A stretch of DNA of 64,000 bases, taken from the NCBI GenBank assembly GCA_037102815.1, contig BTPP01000001.1, positions 3,869,001 to 3,933,000 on the forward strand. The letters run 5' to 3'. A program made the translations under genes and the position numbers. Positions 11,736 to 24,155 of the stretch are shown here, piece after piece. The notes beneath the pieces are model-generated. The model saw nothing but the letters and a program-made list of their open reading frames with translations, was not told the origin of the DNA and did not search any database. The stretch comes from Neurospora intermedia (Eukaryota; Ascomycota; Sordariomycetes; Sordariales; Sordariaceae). Positions within the stretch are counted from its first letter, which is position 1; the number at the start of each line of letters is the position of its first letter.

Positions 11736-13062
11736 ATGATGCCGCCGTCTTCACCGCAAACACCACGGCACTCGCCGTACCCCTCCATGGAGAACCTCCG
11801 TTCTGCAGCGTCCTACTCCCCGCAAGAGGGCCGCGCCCTTTCACACAAGTCGTCCTTCAACGACCCGTTAACGCCCTCACGAAACAGCTTCAACTCCTCG
11901 GTGGGTCCCACGATGGACATTGGCATGTTTGGAAACGGAGGTATGGACAACGGCGGCGGGTTGGGTAATCTAGCGGACGAGCTAGCCGACGCCTTTTCAG
12001 ACGGTGAAGACGACTACTTCGAGGGTCAAGAAGGCGAAGAGGCACCCAACATGGATAGCAAAGGTGAAGAAGAGGACCTGCTCCCGACGCCCATGCCAAA
12101 GGACGGGGGTGGTATACGGGATAGCGGTGTCGACGTGGCAAGTCCCCGGAGCCGCCAGCGCGCAAGTCTAAAATCACAACTCTCACCGAACGGAAGGGGC
12201 CACCATCACCACCACCGCCGGAAGGGGAGTGAGTACGACGGAAGTGAATACGGTTCTGAGTCAGACCTAGAGCCATCCGGACTATCGCCCAGGCTGGTAG
12301 AGAAGATGGCCGAGGTCGAGTCGCTTGCGCGAAGAGGCACAGAAAACAATGGCTCGGCGGCCGACGGGGCATTCCAGCGAGTGACCGAGGGTCTCCGCGA
12401 TCTAGGCTCACAAGCCGGTGTGGAAGGTGGTGCTACAAGGTTCGTTCTCAACCCACCCCATCCTTACTAAACATGTAATTAATGTATTAACCGCCCCTTT
12501 TTCTCTAAATAGATTAATAACCGCCCACTCGGCCCTAACAACCCACCTAACCCACCAAACCCGACAGCTACACAGTCTCACCTTCCCGCTCCTCTCCCCA
12601 CTCTCGCCCGCGCCGGACGCCGAAGCGATCGACGAACTGCTGCCCATGCTGGTCAGCCTCTCGTCATGCATGCCGCGGCCGTCGACGGCCGCCTTCGCCC
12701 AGCTCGCCTCGCTGCATACCATCACCACGGACCTGGTCCACACGCTCAACTATTTGTCCGATACGCTGCACATGTCCAGACAAACAACGACGACAGCGAC
12801 AAGAAGACTCAAGAGTGCGCGCGAACTGGTGGCGGAGCTCAAGCGCGAGGAAGAGTTGAGGGAACAAGGAGAGCGCTGGCTGAGCAGGGGTAACTGGAGC
12901 GAGAGGCTGCGGAATCGCGAGTGCGCACATGTCTGCGGCGAGGTGGTGGGCGGGTTTGAGGAGGTGTGTAATACTTGGCGGAAGAGATTGTTAGCGCAGG
13001 AAGGAGGGGGTGGTGGTGGTGCTGGGGAGGGGCCCGGGACAGCAGGGAGTGTTGAGGCTTGA
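11736..13062 (+). CDS. Uncharacterised protein with a conserved-looking helical C-terminus
   Basis: Two exons, 11736-12439 and 12513-13062, give 417 residues; the join recreates ATRLITAHSALTTHL in phase. The start is the double ATG at 11736. The same frame is open upstream without an ATG, so an extra 5' exon is possible. The first 180 residues are Ser/Pro-rich and acidic, with a His5 run. Residues 185-400 look helical, ending in a charged block with RELVAELKREEELREQGERW and RECAHVCGEVVGGFEEVCN. That last part, with three cysteines, looks like a constrained domain. I recall similar C-termini in fungal hypothetical proteins but know no function. No membrane span or signal peptide is visible. 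The tail is Gly-rich. Confidence 0.75.
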
Positions 13063-13705
13063 TGAAAGAGGGAGGCAGACTTGATGATGTTGGGGTTTGG
13101 CGGTATTTTGAGATGTGGTTGTTTTGGTTGGTAAGCATTCACAAATGAAGAGATTTATAACAAATAAGGTGTTTGACGATGATGAATGAAGGGGAGGGAA
13201 GGGTTAACAATATAGAGCAAGAGCAAGACAGCGGCGCATATACTTTCAACACTTCACTTAGTGTGAGGAAGAAATTGTGTGAGCGATCTAGAGAGAAGGA
13301 GAGAGGGTAAACACTATATATATAACGACGGAATGATGACCTCCAACTAATATGTCTTATATAAATACAATACAGTAGATGGGTAAATAGAACAATAAAA
13401 CCTGCGATCGACCCTAGTCGGAGGCATTCGAAGGGCCTAAACATGAGACTCTGTCAAGGCTCTCACTATCTCCACTAGAAAATCCATATTCAGGGAATCA
13501 TGGCAACACACATTTCACGCTTGTTGAGCCCGGTCCGTGACATCCATAATACCGTTACTTTAGGCCAAGTCTCCACCACCTACACATCGTCCACCCCTCA
13601 CACAAGTTATAATTGAGATATTTCAATTCTTGTAATGTAGTACTTCTGATTCTCTACGGGAAGAATAGGAAGCCTACTACCATAGATGACACAGATAAAG
13701 ACATC
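13063..13705. other. Convergent intergenic region
   Basis: AT-rich sequence lies between two convergent genes and includes a TATATATA stretch near 13315-13323. It is expected to hold both 3' untranslated regions. No gene was seen. Confidence 0.5.
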
Positions 13706-16700
13706 TTAGTCCGACATATCCTCGTCCGAGTCACACTCACTTCCGCACTCGCTCTCGCACTCGCTTCCGCAGCCGTGATGGTGGTGATGGTCATCATCTT
13801 CATCCTCCTCTTCCTCCTCTTCTTCTTCCTCATCCTCGTCGGCCTTGAGGCCGTAGTCATCGTAAAAGTGCGTAAGAGGCTGAACTTGAGTCTTGTAACC
13901 AATGGCCTCAAGATTCTTGACCATGTTCTGTAAAAGTATAACTGTGAGTGACTGACATAATAGAATGATAGGAAAAGAATGGGAAAAAAAAAAGGAGGCG
14001 GGCGGGGGGGGGGGGGGGGGGGGGGGGAAGGGGGGGCAATCTCACCTCTTCCATAATGGGAGCACAAGTAACGACAACGTTACTCTTGCCCGGCTCAAAG
14101 ACAGGCAACACAATCTCCCGCAAAGCCTCGCGAATCTGATCACCCGTCACCTCACGAATGCGCGCCAGAAGCTTCTTGTTCCAACCGGGCTCCTGGCCGC
14201 GAATGACGTTGCTGACAAAGTTCTGCTGCGCCGCCGCCGTCATGGTAGCCTGCTCGTCTGCAACAGCCAGCACCAGGCCGCTGATGGCGCCCTCAACTAA
14301 GTGCTTGTCCAGCGGCTCCTCCCCGGAAGCAATCTTGGCCACCATGTTCCTGCTGGCCTCAATAGCCTTGCTGGCGTCGGGCGACCGGTACACGTGGAAC
14401 TGGATGTAGCCCGAGTCGGACTCGCGGCTAAAGTGGACGCCGTAGGCGAGACCATTGCCGCGGACGGCGTTCCAAAGGGGGCCCTCGGTGGTCTCAAGGT
14501 AGGAGAGGGCGACCAGGTAGGCGGGCAAGCGCGGATCCGAGTAGGACTTGATGCCGCTGGCGGTGCTGACGCTGAAGGAGGAGTCGAGCGTGGTCATGGG
14601 GATGATGACACTGCCGAAGGAGCCCGGGGCTTTGCCCTCGTCGCTCAGCATCTGGTGCGGGCGGACAACGGGCAGGAGATCCTTGGAGGTGTCGAGGTCG
14701 GGGATCTCGGTGAAGCTGTCCCAGGACGCGATTGGGTTGGGAAGCTTCTCGACGTGGGCGGTGACAAGGACTCGGATGTTCTCGAAGGTGAAGAGACTAC
14801 GGCGGAGTTCCTCGAACCAGGAGACGACGGTCTCGGGTTCCTTCTCGAGAAGTTTCTTTAGGCGACGGTAGTATACCGCCTTGACGAGCGTCCGCTTAGC
14901 GACAGAGTAAGACTCCGGCAGTAGATGGATGGACTGATCGACTTCGCGAGACATGACTCTGCCGTCTCTCTTCGCCTCAGGAATATCGGCAAGAGCCTTG
15001 ACAACAGCGGCCTTGAGACGGACGGGATCGAAGACGATGTCAAACATCAGTGTGCGAAGCCAACTAATCATAGTGGTGTACTTGTCGAGGTCCACCTGGA
15101 ACTGCAGAGCCATACCTTCGTTATCACCAATGCGCGAGGCACTGGACAGGTGGTAGCTGATGGTGTCCTTCTCAAGTTGCTTGACGACGTCCTCAAACTC
15201 CATACGTTTGCCATTGCGCATAACCGGCGAGTTGAAGAAATTGTCTGCGAACAGGGGGAGGAGAGGCTTGAGCCGGTTGGGCGTTGCCGATGTTCCGACG
15301 TGCAAAGTAAGGTGTACAAAGTTGGTAGGCACGTCCTCAAACTGGATGAATAGAGGCTTAGCACCTTGGGGTGCTGCGTCGATGATCTTTTGGGTTGAGT
15401 TATCGGTGGTTCCGAGGCTGCGGGCCTTGCCGCTTCTTGCTGTCAACGACTCAATGAAGTGGATGGATGATGTGTCGGGAACCGGCCACTGATCAAGCAC
15501 CTCGGGAGGGATAGGCTTCTCGTTGTTTTGCTTGGCCTTCTCAACCTTTTCTTTCAGTGCCTTCAGGCCCTCCTCTCCCAACTCTTCCCTCCTCTTGGCG
15601 AGACGCTCCTTCTCGGTCTTCTTGAGCTTTTTGGCGAGTTCCATCGAGGGCTTGCCTAGAATGGACACGTGAGGTGCGTCGGAAATCCACTTCTTGAGGA
15701 AGTCACGCCACTGCTGCTCTTCCCAGCTAGCGAGGACATCGTACTCGCCCAAGGTCTGAAGTTCCCTCAGGGTAGAGCCGTCACGCTTTCCGAACAAGTA
15801 ATCGGTGATAATATTGCTGGAGTAGAACTGTTCCGAACCTTCAGCATGGTACTTGATTTGACGCAACTCGCGCGAGATGCATTCCTTCATGTACTCCATA
15901 TCGAGTGGTTTGGATGCAACCTCCTTCAGAAGCGAAATAAGGCGCTCCTCGACAAAGGCGAGCTTCTCGGTAGCGACACCGGTTGGCTGAAACCAGATAA
16001 CGGAGTTGGGGCGAGTATCCCACCAGAAGGAAACTGAGCTGGCCAATTCCTCCTTTTCGACAATAGTGTTCTCGATCACAGACACGGAGGAGCCGCAGAG
16101 GTATGTTAAGAGGATGTTGAGAGCCGTTGCTTGCAACTGGTCAACGCAGCTGGGACCGAAGAAGGCCACAACAATCTCGCCAGTAGACTCGTCTTCCTCA
16201 GGAAACTCAACAGTCTCGACAACAGTTTCCTTCAGGGGAGGCGGTTGAGGAGAGTCGACAAATGGGCGCTTGAAGTTAGGATTAGGAGGGGGGATGTCGT
16301 CCTTGATGCTCTCCTCAAACTTATCCAGAATATCCAAGAGATTCTCATGGTTTGCCTCGCCGACGATGATGACAGCCAGGTTTTGGGGTTGGTACATGGC
16401 TTTGTGGAACTCACGGATGCGGTCTGGGGTCAGCACTCTGAGGGCATCCATCATACCGCCCGTTTCGTAGCGAAATCCCACGTTTTCGGGGTACAGCAAC
16501 CGGCGAGCCCGCAAGTCCATAAGCTCCTGGCTCGAGTATTGGATGGCCTGCATCTCAGAGTATACCACACCCGCATCATTGCCCTCACCGTCGATATGGT
16601 GAACTTCCGTCACACACGCATCGTCGGTGAGGGTAGGAAGTATGACATGCTCTAGATAGACGGGTAGGATCTGGGCAAAGCCGTCCCAACCGGCGGTCTC

Positions 16701-17015
16701 GAGCGTATACGCTGTGTGGTCAACAGCAGTCCATGCATTTGTACCAGAGTAAGCACGCCCAGCTAGCTTGTCCAAGAGACCCTTGTATTGGTAGTTCTTG
16801 GAGCCCATGAAGACCAGATGTTCCAGAGTGTGAGGGGCTCCGGAATCGTCAAAGATTTCGGTAGCGAGGGTAAAGTAACCGTTGATTTTGGGACCCTTGC
16901 GATCCGCCACAATGACCTGCATACCAGTACGCTCTGAGACGTACTGGGTAATTGTCGTCGGGGCATAGTCGGTTTCGAAGGTCTGCACCTTGCGGAACCT
17001 TGGTGCTGTCGACAT
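13706..17015 (-). CDS. M16 metalloprotease of the Sdd3 (YOL098C)/C05D11.1 type
   Basis: Two exons, 14046-17015 and 13706-13927, give 1063 residues. The open frame runs seven codons further upstream, but from a TTG, so the ATG at 17015 is taken. The inverted zinc motif HTLEH lies at residues 62-66, with a downstream acidic ligand in VYSEMQ near residue 154. The order of four M16 lobes fits a one-chain enzyme of about 1000 residues. The C-terminal lobe carries RGNGLAYGVHFSRESDSGY. Family members are cytosolic or poorly characterised peptidases; they differ from Cym1, whose start lies at the left edge of this window. The second exon adds 73 residues ending in a Glu/Asp run, five His and a Ser-Glu-Cys repeat, which is unusual. 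The 118-base intron contains a C24 run on the coding strand. Confidence 0.9.
14004..14036. repeat. G24 homopolymer plus G7 inside the M16 gene intron
   Basis: The plus strand shows 24 consecutive G (14004-14027), then AA and seven G. On the coding strand this is a C-run just inside the intron donor. Such tracts are prone to length change and to read errors, but here the tract does not affect the frame because it is spliced out. Confidence 0.85.
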
Positions 17016-18579
17016 GTTGCTGCTGATTGAGGGCAAAGAACCTTGAATATTACTGGGAAGAGGATTAGCCCATGGCAGTGAGATAGAAGTTGTAACAGTA
17101 GTAATGCCGGGAAAATCTCGGGGAGCCTGCGGGTTGAGATGGGGCGTATGTAGCTGAGTTTCCCCTTCTCCTCATGCTCGACCATGATGTAAAGGGATGA
17201 GGTACCAAGAGTTAGGAGGGAAAATGGGTATGGTGATATCACAGGAAGTGATACTATGGTTAACCCGTGAGTCGGCCGTGTTGGCAACTGAAACTATACT
17301 GCCCGTTGCTAGAGTCCCGAAGAACATGACTGAGCGTTGGGAAGACAGAATCATTTTGTGGGCCTCTGGGACAGGAGGAACGCGCGATGAAATAGAACAG
17401 GATGATGCTTGGGAAAGGTACAATTGAAGATGTTTTTGTAGATGAAAAGGGAGCAAGGCTGGCGAGATATCATGGGTGTGAAGAAGTGCATCTTGAGGTG
17501 AAGTGTACAAGACTCTCTTACCAGCACAACTGTCTGGACGATGTTTGCCAGGTCGCTTTGAGAACGCTGCAGGTCGAGTAAGACCAGACAGGCGTGTTTG
17601 CTCTAGATGATGCTGGCTTAGCAGCCTGGAGTCGACGTACGAGTAGTTGACGCAGGGTTGATTGATGGACCTTTGGGTACAGAGCGGGAAACAAGGGTAA
17701 ATTTTATCAGATTGCGGTCCGTGTTGTTGACAGGAAAGGAAGTCCACCGAGAGAAAGTTTGCCCCTCCTCAAGACTGGTCTGGATGTAGGTTGCTCTTGC
17801 AATGAGCGGGAAGGAACAAGGGGGGCCGAAAGATTGGAGCACAGAGGCAGGACCCCGTGGGGAAAGCTCTGAGAAAGGAAATACATAAACATCGATCGAT
17901 CTTGACGGGAACTCACCTTCGGTCGTCCCACTCAAAGATTCACACCCACGACGGAGTGAATGTAGAATGGATTTTTATAGATACGATCCTAGTCAGTATA
18001 GTACCTCTAGCTCCCGCAAGATGGAGTTCTCACGACAGGAATGAAATCCACAAGAACCGTAACTGCCACGACCTCGACGACAGAAGGAAATGAGGGGCAT
18101 CCGGCGCTAACCACAACTGTAGAGTTACACGGCGCCGTGGATAAGCACCACTGCTCAGCGGCAGCTGTCCGTCAGCTCTCTCACCTTCCGTCCCAGCGGC
18201 CGGGGACCTCAAGCTTTCAGGTCCCTTGACGGCCAGCCCGGTCCCGATTGGCGGCCGCATCAAGCACGCCCCACATGATCTCCCCTAAAGCAAGTCTTGG
18301 CAGTACGTACAGGGGGAGCTGTCAGTGGGTGTCATCAATGCCATCCATCGACTTATCGACAGCCAAACTGGCCGCAACTTGCTTCAGTTGTCAACACCAA
18401 CCAACAAAGTCCGCGACAACTGCGACACTTCAGCAACAGTACCTAGGTACCTAGTCCGCGTATGACACTACGAAGAAGCGTCTAGGCAGTCGACCGGACT
18501 TGGATCCGCTGCCACTCGAGTTACAATTGCAAGCTCGAGCCCCATAACCAGATTTAAAACAACATCCTATCAGGACAGC
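17016..18579. other. Divergent intergenic region, M16 protease and DSL1
   Basis: It is 1.56 kb long and should contain two promoters. A palindromic stretch built from ACCTAGGTACCTAG lies at about 18440-18453. Open frames up to 191 codons on the minus strand start from non-ATG codons or lack protein character. No RNA gene was seen. Confidence 0.5.
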
Positions 18580-21506
18580 ATGGCCGTTGCGACGCCAGAC
18601 TCGCCGGCTGGGCAAATTGCTCAGGCCCTCGTAGACTTCTCAGTCGAGGGCGCATTTCCAGAAGAGTCGGTATCCTCCTTAACAGTAGACTCGGATGCGC
18701 TCCCAGCAGCCATTGAAGCACTCGCCAGTGCAAAGGCCAAGCTCCAGGTACCAACCATCACTTTTCGACCCACGCCTATTAACAACTCTTTGCTGAGGCT
18801 TTGCGCTTGTTTGTAGGCCGAGATACACACCATCAACGAAGAAACCGCCGACGATGTCCGAACATGGAAAGCAAACGCCCAATTGGTTCAAGACGACATT
18901 ATTCTGTCAAAAGCTCTAGCGAACGATATCCTGAAACAGTCGGAAGCGCCACAAGCGTCAGGGAAGGCCATCGAGGAAGCCGAAACCAGAGCTGCCTTTC
19001 TCGCCCGCGAGTTGGACTACAACACACAGCTGAGAAACGCATTGAAGGGAATCAAGGCCGTTAACCAAATACTCGACCAAGTTGAGCAAGCGCGGGATGA
19101 ACGCCGTATTCTCGATGCTCTACATCTTCTAGAACGTGAGCTACAATGCGTCTAAAAAGTGACTAAGTCGGTTGCTAACGTTGCGACCAGGATCACGGAA
19201 AGCGCTCGACGCTGTGCCCGTCAACAAGTCATGCCGTGCTATCAAACTCCTCGATATTAGAGCCTTCGAACTCAAGTCGGACGTTTATCAAGTCTTCGAC
19301 CATGTGTGGAATACTTTAATCCACGTCGATATTCAGAGTCACAGGGTGTCAATAAGTGGCGTGAAGCAGGGTAAGCCGCAATCTCTACAGGTGGTGACAC
19401 ACAAGATCTGACCCATCGTAGACGAACCCATGAGCCTATCCGATGCCGTCGTTGGGCTCAAGGCATACAACGAAGTCGATCAGCGCGCAACCCAACTATG
19501 GCATGACATTGACAAGGCTATTTTTGCTCCCAGACTCGACACTAAGCAGGAACGTTTACCCAGTATCAAGATTGATGGAAACACTTTGGAGTTGGAGGGA
19601 ACGTCCGATCAATCTATTGAGGCTGTGTTCCAAGACTTGGAAAAGGTGTTTGCCTTCCTGGTCGAGAAGCTACCACCAGAACTGGTCGAGACTATTTCAA
19701 CTGTCTTATTACCAGGTCTCATCCCAACTATGACCAGAACTTGGCTCGACTTGGCCGTCCCTTCCTCGCTTGAGGGAATGGACAGATTTCAAATGACAAT
19801 ATCAACAACAAAGAGCTTCTGCACCACTCTTAAAGGACTGGGATTATCGCATCTCAATGAACTACAGGAGTGGACCGAAAGCGCACCTCGGGTATGGCTA
19901 TCAAAACGAAGAGAAGCTGCTCTGGACCAAATTAGGACGCAATTGTCTCGAGGACTGGGCGTGTCAAAGCAGGTTGAAAGGGTTGAAAAACAGGTGGTTT
20001 CAAAGTCGGAGGGCCAGCAGTTGGCTGCCAACGGAGCCAAGGTTACCGAAGACGATGGTGGCTGGGATGCATGGGAATCCGATGGCGAGCAACAGACTGG
20101 CGGGCAACAAATTAGTGAACCGGCTGCGACAACATCAGCCACCGAATTATCCGCGGACGCTATCGATGATGCGGCCGATGCCTGGGGCTGGGGTGAGGAA
20201 GACCCTGAGCCGGATAATGTGGAGGAACCTCAGCAGAAGAAACAAAAGCAGGAGGGGGAGGAGGACGACGATCCTACCGAGGCCTGGGGCTGGGGCGATG
20301 ACGCCCAGAATGACGATACTGCACCGGAACAAACACCAACCGCTCCATCAGCTTCGTCAAAACCGCAGACACGGGAGTTGACTTTCAAAGAAACCTACAG
20401 CATCTCATCCCTGCCACAGCCAGTCCTAGACTTGATATCTGCTCTCGCCGAAGACGGAGCAGCATTGACCCAGGAGAACTATGCCGACAGCCCTGTTGCT
20501 GCTGCTGCCGCCGGACTCTTCAGTCTCCCCACTCTTGCGCTGGCCATGTTCCGTGCCGTTGCCCCCCACTACTACGCTCCAGATGTTGGCGGAAACATGT
20601 GAGTACACAACCGTACTTTATACTCAACGTCGAGTTGCTAACCCGGTCAAAGGTTTCTTTACAACGATGCTACCTACCTATCGGAGCGACTAGCTGAGTT
20701 CGCCGAAGAGTGGGTGAAGAGGGATAATATCAGCACACGCGCGCAAACAATGCTAAGACTAGATAACGACATCAAGTCCATGCAAAGTTTCGCAAATCGT
20801 GCCTACAGCAACGAGATGAGCATCCAGAAGACGGTGCTCAGGGATCTCCTAGGGGGTGAGTTGTGCCCCTTTTTTTAATGACAGCCTCTCCCTACGCGAA
20901 ACCCCTTTTCTTTTCTTTTCCACCTCTTGCTAATACCCAGCTCTCATTACCCCAGGCGAACAAAACCTCATCCAGCAAGACGACACGGAATCCTGCGTCT
21001 CCGCCGCCGTTGCCCGAGTGCGCTCTCTCGCCATCGCCTGGGAATCCATTCTCTCGCGCTCCGCCTGGCAGCAAGCCGTTGGCTCGCTCGTCGACGCTGT
21101 CGCCAACAAAATCATTGGCGACGTCATGGATCTGCCCGGCATCGGCCAAGACGAGGCTTACAACATTGCCAACCACATTGCTTCCGTCACGGCTTTGGAC
21201 GATTTATTCCTGCCTAGTCGCTTTGCCGCCGCCGCCGCCGCCGAAGGTCGTAATTTTGAAGAAGCAGAGAACAACGAAATCCCCACGACGGCGCAGTACG
21301 CGAGTTCGTGGTTGCGCCTCAAGTACCTGTCGGAAGTGCTGCAGAGTAACCTCAAGGACGTGCGCTATCTGTGGTTGGAAAGCGAGTTGAGCTTGTATTT
21401 CTCGGCGGACGAGGTGGTGGATCTGGTGAATCTTAGCTTTGAGGATAATCCGCGGACGAGGGAGGTGCTTAGGGAGATTAGGGCGAGGCCAAATCCTCTT
21501 GGCTGA
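18580..21506 (+). CDS. Dsl1/ZW10-family ER vesicle tether subunit
   Basis: Six exons fit: 18580-18747, 18817-19135, 19191-19370, 19422-20598, 20653-20855 and 20956-21506. They give 865 residues in phase. The N-terminal third is a coiled helical region. The middle holds a long acidic, disordered loop of about 110 residues with WDAW (W437, W440) and two AWGWG motifs (W477/W479, W511/W513). The C-terminal third is an all-helical ZW10-like region ending in LSLYFSADEVVDLVNLSFED. In yeast Dsl1, tryptophan motifs in an acidic loop bind coatomer subunits and help capture Golgi-derived COPI vesicles at the ER; the same role is inferred here. ZW10 has a kinetochore role in animals, for which nothing here gives evidence. 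It is convergent with ICE2, another ER gene. Confidence 0.85.
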
Positions 21507-22783
21507 AGAGCGAGAGCTTAGTTACTTATATGTAAAGGGGGTAGGTATCATTGTGTTATTGGCAAGTTGTGATGATTGCAAGCATTCGTTTTACGAATGG
21601 ATGGACGGCAAGCTTGAATGGCGGTTGAGGTTAGTGGAATGTTCATACCGGGCTGTTTTTTTTTTTTTTTTTTTTTTTTTTCCTTCCCGACTTTTACTCA
21701 TACAAACCACAGGCGAGCAGGTTGGCTCGGGCCAGGCAATTGTTAGAACTTGCGCAACTTTCCGAAGCTTTACAAACTCTTTTCATTTTCGTCCTCTCCG
21801 TTCTTGGGTCCTCCAGTAATAAGCACCCACAGCTAATGCAGAGACCTCGAAAAGAGAGTACAGGTACACGCGTAAAGCCCTGATGTGGTTGTTATTTATA
21901 TACCTATCCAGTTTCCTATCCATTGTTTCTTTCCCTTCATCCCTTTTAGACTCTGGTAACTTGTTTCCTCTCGTTTCCTCTGAATTTTTCTCCTTTTTTA
22001 TTACCCTAGCTCCTCCCGTCGGTATTGGACTGATTTGCCTGCTAAACTTCCGCCTGGCAATGGCCTGTCTATCTGGCTGGCCTGCTGTCGCCTACAGAAA
22101 GATGCATAGTGCGGCCATTTTTTATGAATTATGCGCCCGTGAACGAGCTCGTCAAGTTTTCCTTCTCTTCCCTGGCTTTCTTGGAGGTGCAAGGCACACA
22201 TAAAAATATGGCGTTGTGTGGTATAGTATGGAATGTACCCTAGCATCATCCGAAGGAAAACCAGAGGATGTGAGGCAGGTTCACTGAACGTGAAGGAATA
22301 TTCGTGAAAAAGATGATACGGGGCTTATTGCTGGTAGCTAGGCAAATAGCTTTACTAACCCTCTATCTGCGCAGATGACGGACAACTGTCGAGATAGCTT
22401 TTGTTCTTGCTTGTGCCTGTAACTGATCAAGCTAAGATTTCGTTTGATCTGCTTCGTGCCTGCCTGCCTGCCTGCCTGTTTCCTTTCTTTTCGCGTCTCC
22501 CAAAACGAACGCGATTCGCTTTCTGTTCTCTGTCTTGCTGCCTTTCCACCTAACCAATGGGTATCAAATCTTCCTCCTCATGTCACTTCTTCACACCCTG
22601 CGCTCGTCCTTGAATTGTCGTTGGTTTGAGGTAAACAAGCCTCTCAACAGATGATGTTGACTTGGTGCTTGGTCCCAGGTGACCTTTCTTGGCCACTGAT
22701 TTTCATCTCTAAAGCTGACAAAAGCTTTTCTAGATTGCGTCTGCGATGGCGAAGTAACACTGACGCACACCTTTTGGCATTTT
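21507..22783. other. Convergent intergenic region, DSL1 and ICE2
   Basis: It contains a run of 26 T (21656-21681) and a GCCT tetranucleotide repeat of five units at 22458-22477. The rest is CT-rich untranslated-type sequence. No gene with protein character was found. Confidence 0.5.
21656..21681. repeat. Homopolymer T tract (26 bases)
   Basis: An uninterrupted run of T lies about 150 bases after the DSL1 stop. It is a simple repeat; no flanking duplication suggests a retroposon. Confidence 0.8.
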
Positions 22784-24155
22784 TCAGTCCGCTCTCCAGT
22801 GCATTCCTTCGTTCCTCTCCCCGAGATAAAGCTCGACAGCGTAGAGTCCCATGGTGGCAGCGACGTTGACCCAACGCCACGGGTTTCCACCGGCGTCACC
22901 AGCCCGGAGAGTCCACCCGATATCATCACCGTTATTGGATACGCTGAAGTGCTGCAGCAATAAGCTCGTGTACACAGCAATGAGGATCGAAGGAGAGAAC
23001 CAGCTGAGGAAGCCTACAAGACGGTTAGCCCCGTCGGTTTCTTCCAGTAAGCTTGGCTCGTCCGTGAGAGCTCTGGCGCCGAGCTCGCGAACAGCCGGAA
23101 TGATGCGGGTGGCGCAGTAGAAGACGATGATCCGGTAGGTCAGCGAGATTATGACGCTCGGTGTAATAGTTTGGAATGCGGCATAGAGGAACTGGAAAGA
23201 AGTGTTGAAAGCTTCAGGCAGACTGCTGAGGATGTGCATCAAGGTCGAATAGGATGCCATGATGATTGGGGGTAGAGGCGGGAAATCGGGCTGAAGCAAG
23301 GCCGCTTGCTCGGCCGCGGCAGCAGCTTCGGCAGATGGCTGATAGTCGGTAAAGATCTGATAGACGCATAGAACGATGTAGGCAAAGAGGAGAGATGACT
23401 CCACGGCATTGCCGCGCCCGCTACCAATTCCATATGCTCCCAGGAATACGGCCGACGTCATTGTAGCTCCAATGAGTGTGGCATCGATTGTGTTGATTTC
23501 GGGGAAGTGCGCAACTCTCCAGAGGAAGTAAACGGCACTGGAGATGATGGAACCAGAAAAGGCAAGAAGGCATATCTAAGTCAAAAGGATGTCAGCAACA
23601 TAGTTTCCAAGAGATTCAAAGCGAGAGACTTACCATCCATGTATCGCCTCCACCGCGAGTGACGAGCCATCTAGCAACCCGGCCAGCAGTCTGTATCACC
23701 AAGAGAGTGCAGAAACCCTCCAGCAGTTGGAAAACAGGGCTCGAGTAACTCAGCGTCTTGTCCCAAGCTCCCAGAGCGACATTCTCAACAAATCCATGCT
23801 GGCCAAAGAAGTATTCCCCCCAAGTGCTGGGCTTGTGGTTCGCAGTGGCAGAAGAGAAGGTGCGCGATACCCAGCCGGCGTTCTCAGCATCCACCGAGAA
23901 CCTATTCAGAGACCAGATGAGAAGGGCTGGAATGATGATCCATTGCGACAAGCCGACACTGCTAGTGAAGAACCAGCGAAATCGTGAACTCTCCGGAGTG
24001 AGGAGCTTGCTGGTGCTGTAAATAAGGTAGAAGATGAAGAGGGATAGCGAGTAAGCTAGACCGGCATCACGACCGCCAACGTCGAAGGCAATGGGTATTA
24101 CGAGAACGATGCTCAGCAAAAAGATTGCACTCGTCGAGGCGCTGATGAACCACAT
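22784..24155 (-). CDS. ICE2: ICE2-family ER membrane protein
   Basis: Two exons, 23634-24155 and 22784-23575, are joined in phase 0 and give 437 residues. The protein is strongly hydrophobic, with about 8 to 10 predicted spans. The N-terminus begins with a membrane segment, followed by the family block FDVGGRDAGLAYSLSLFIFY. A further typical region is ESSRFRWFFTSSVGLSQW. In yeast, Ice2 helps cortical ER inheritance and links ER membrane growth to lipid droplet use; that function is known from yeast and inferred here. Length matches the family. The intron of 58 bases has a GTAAGT donor. The C-terminus, ending near GLYAVELYLGERNEGMHWRAD, is short and polar. Confidence 0.9.
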
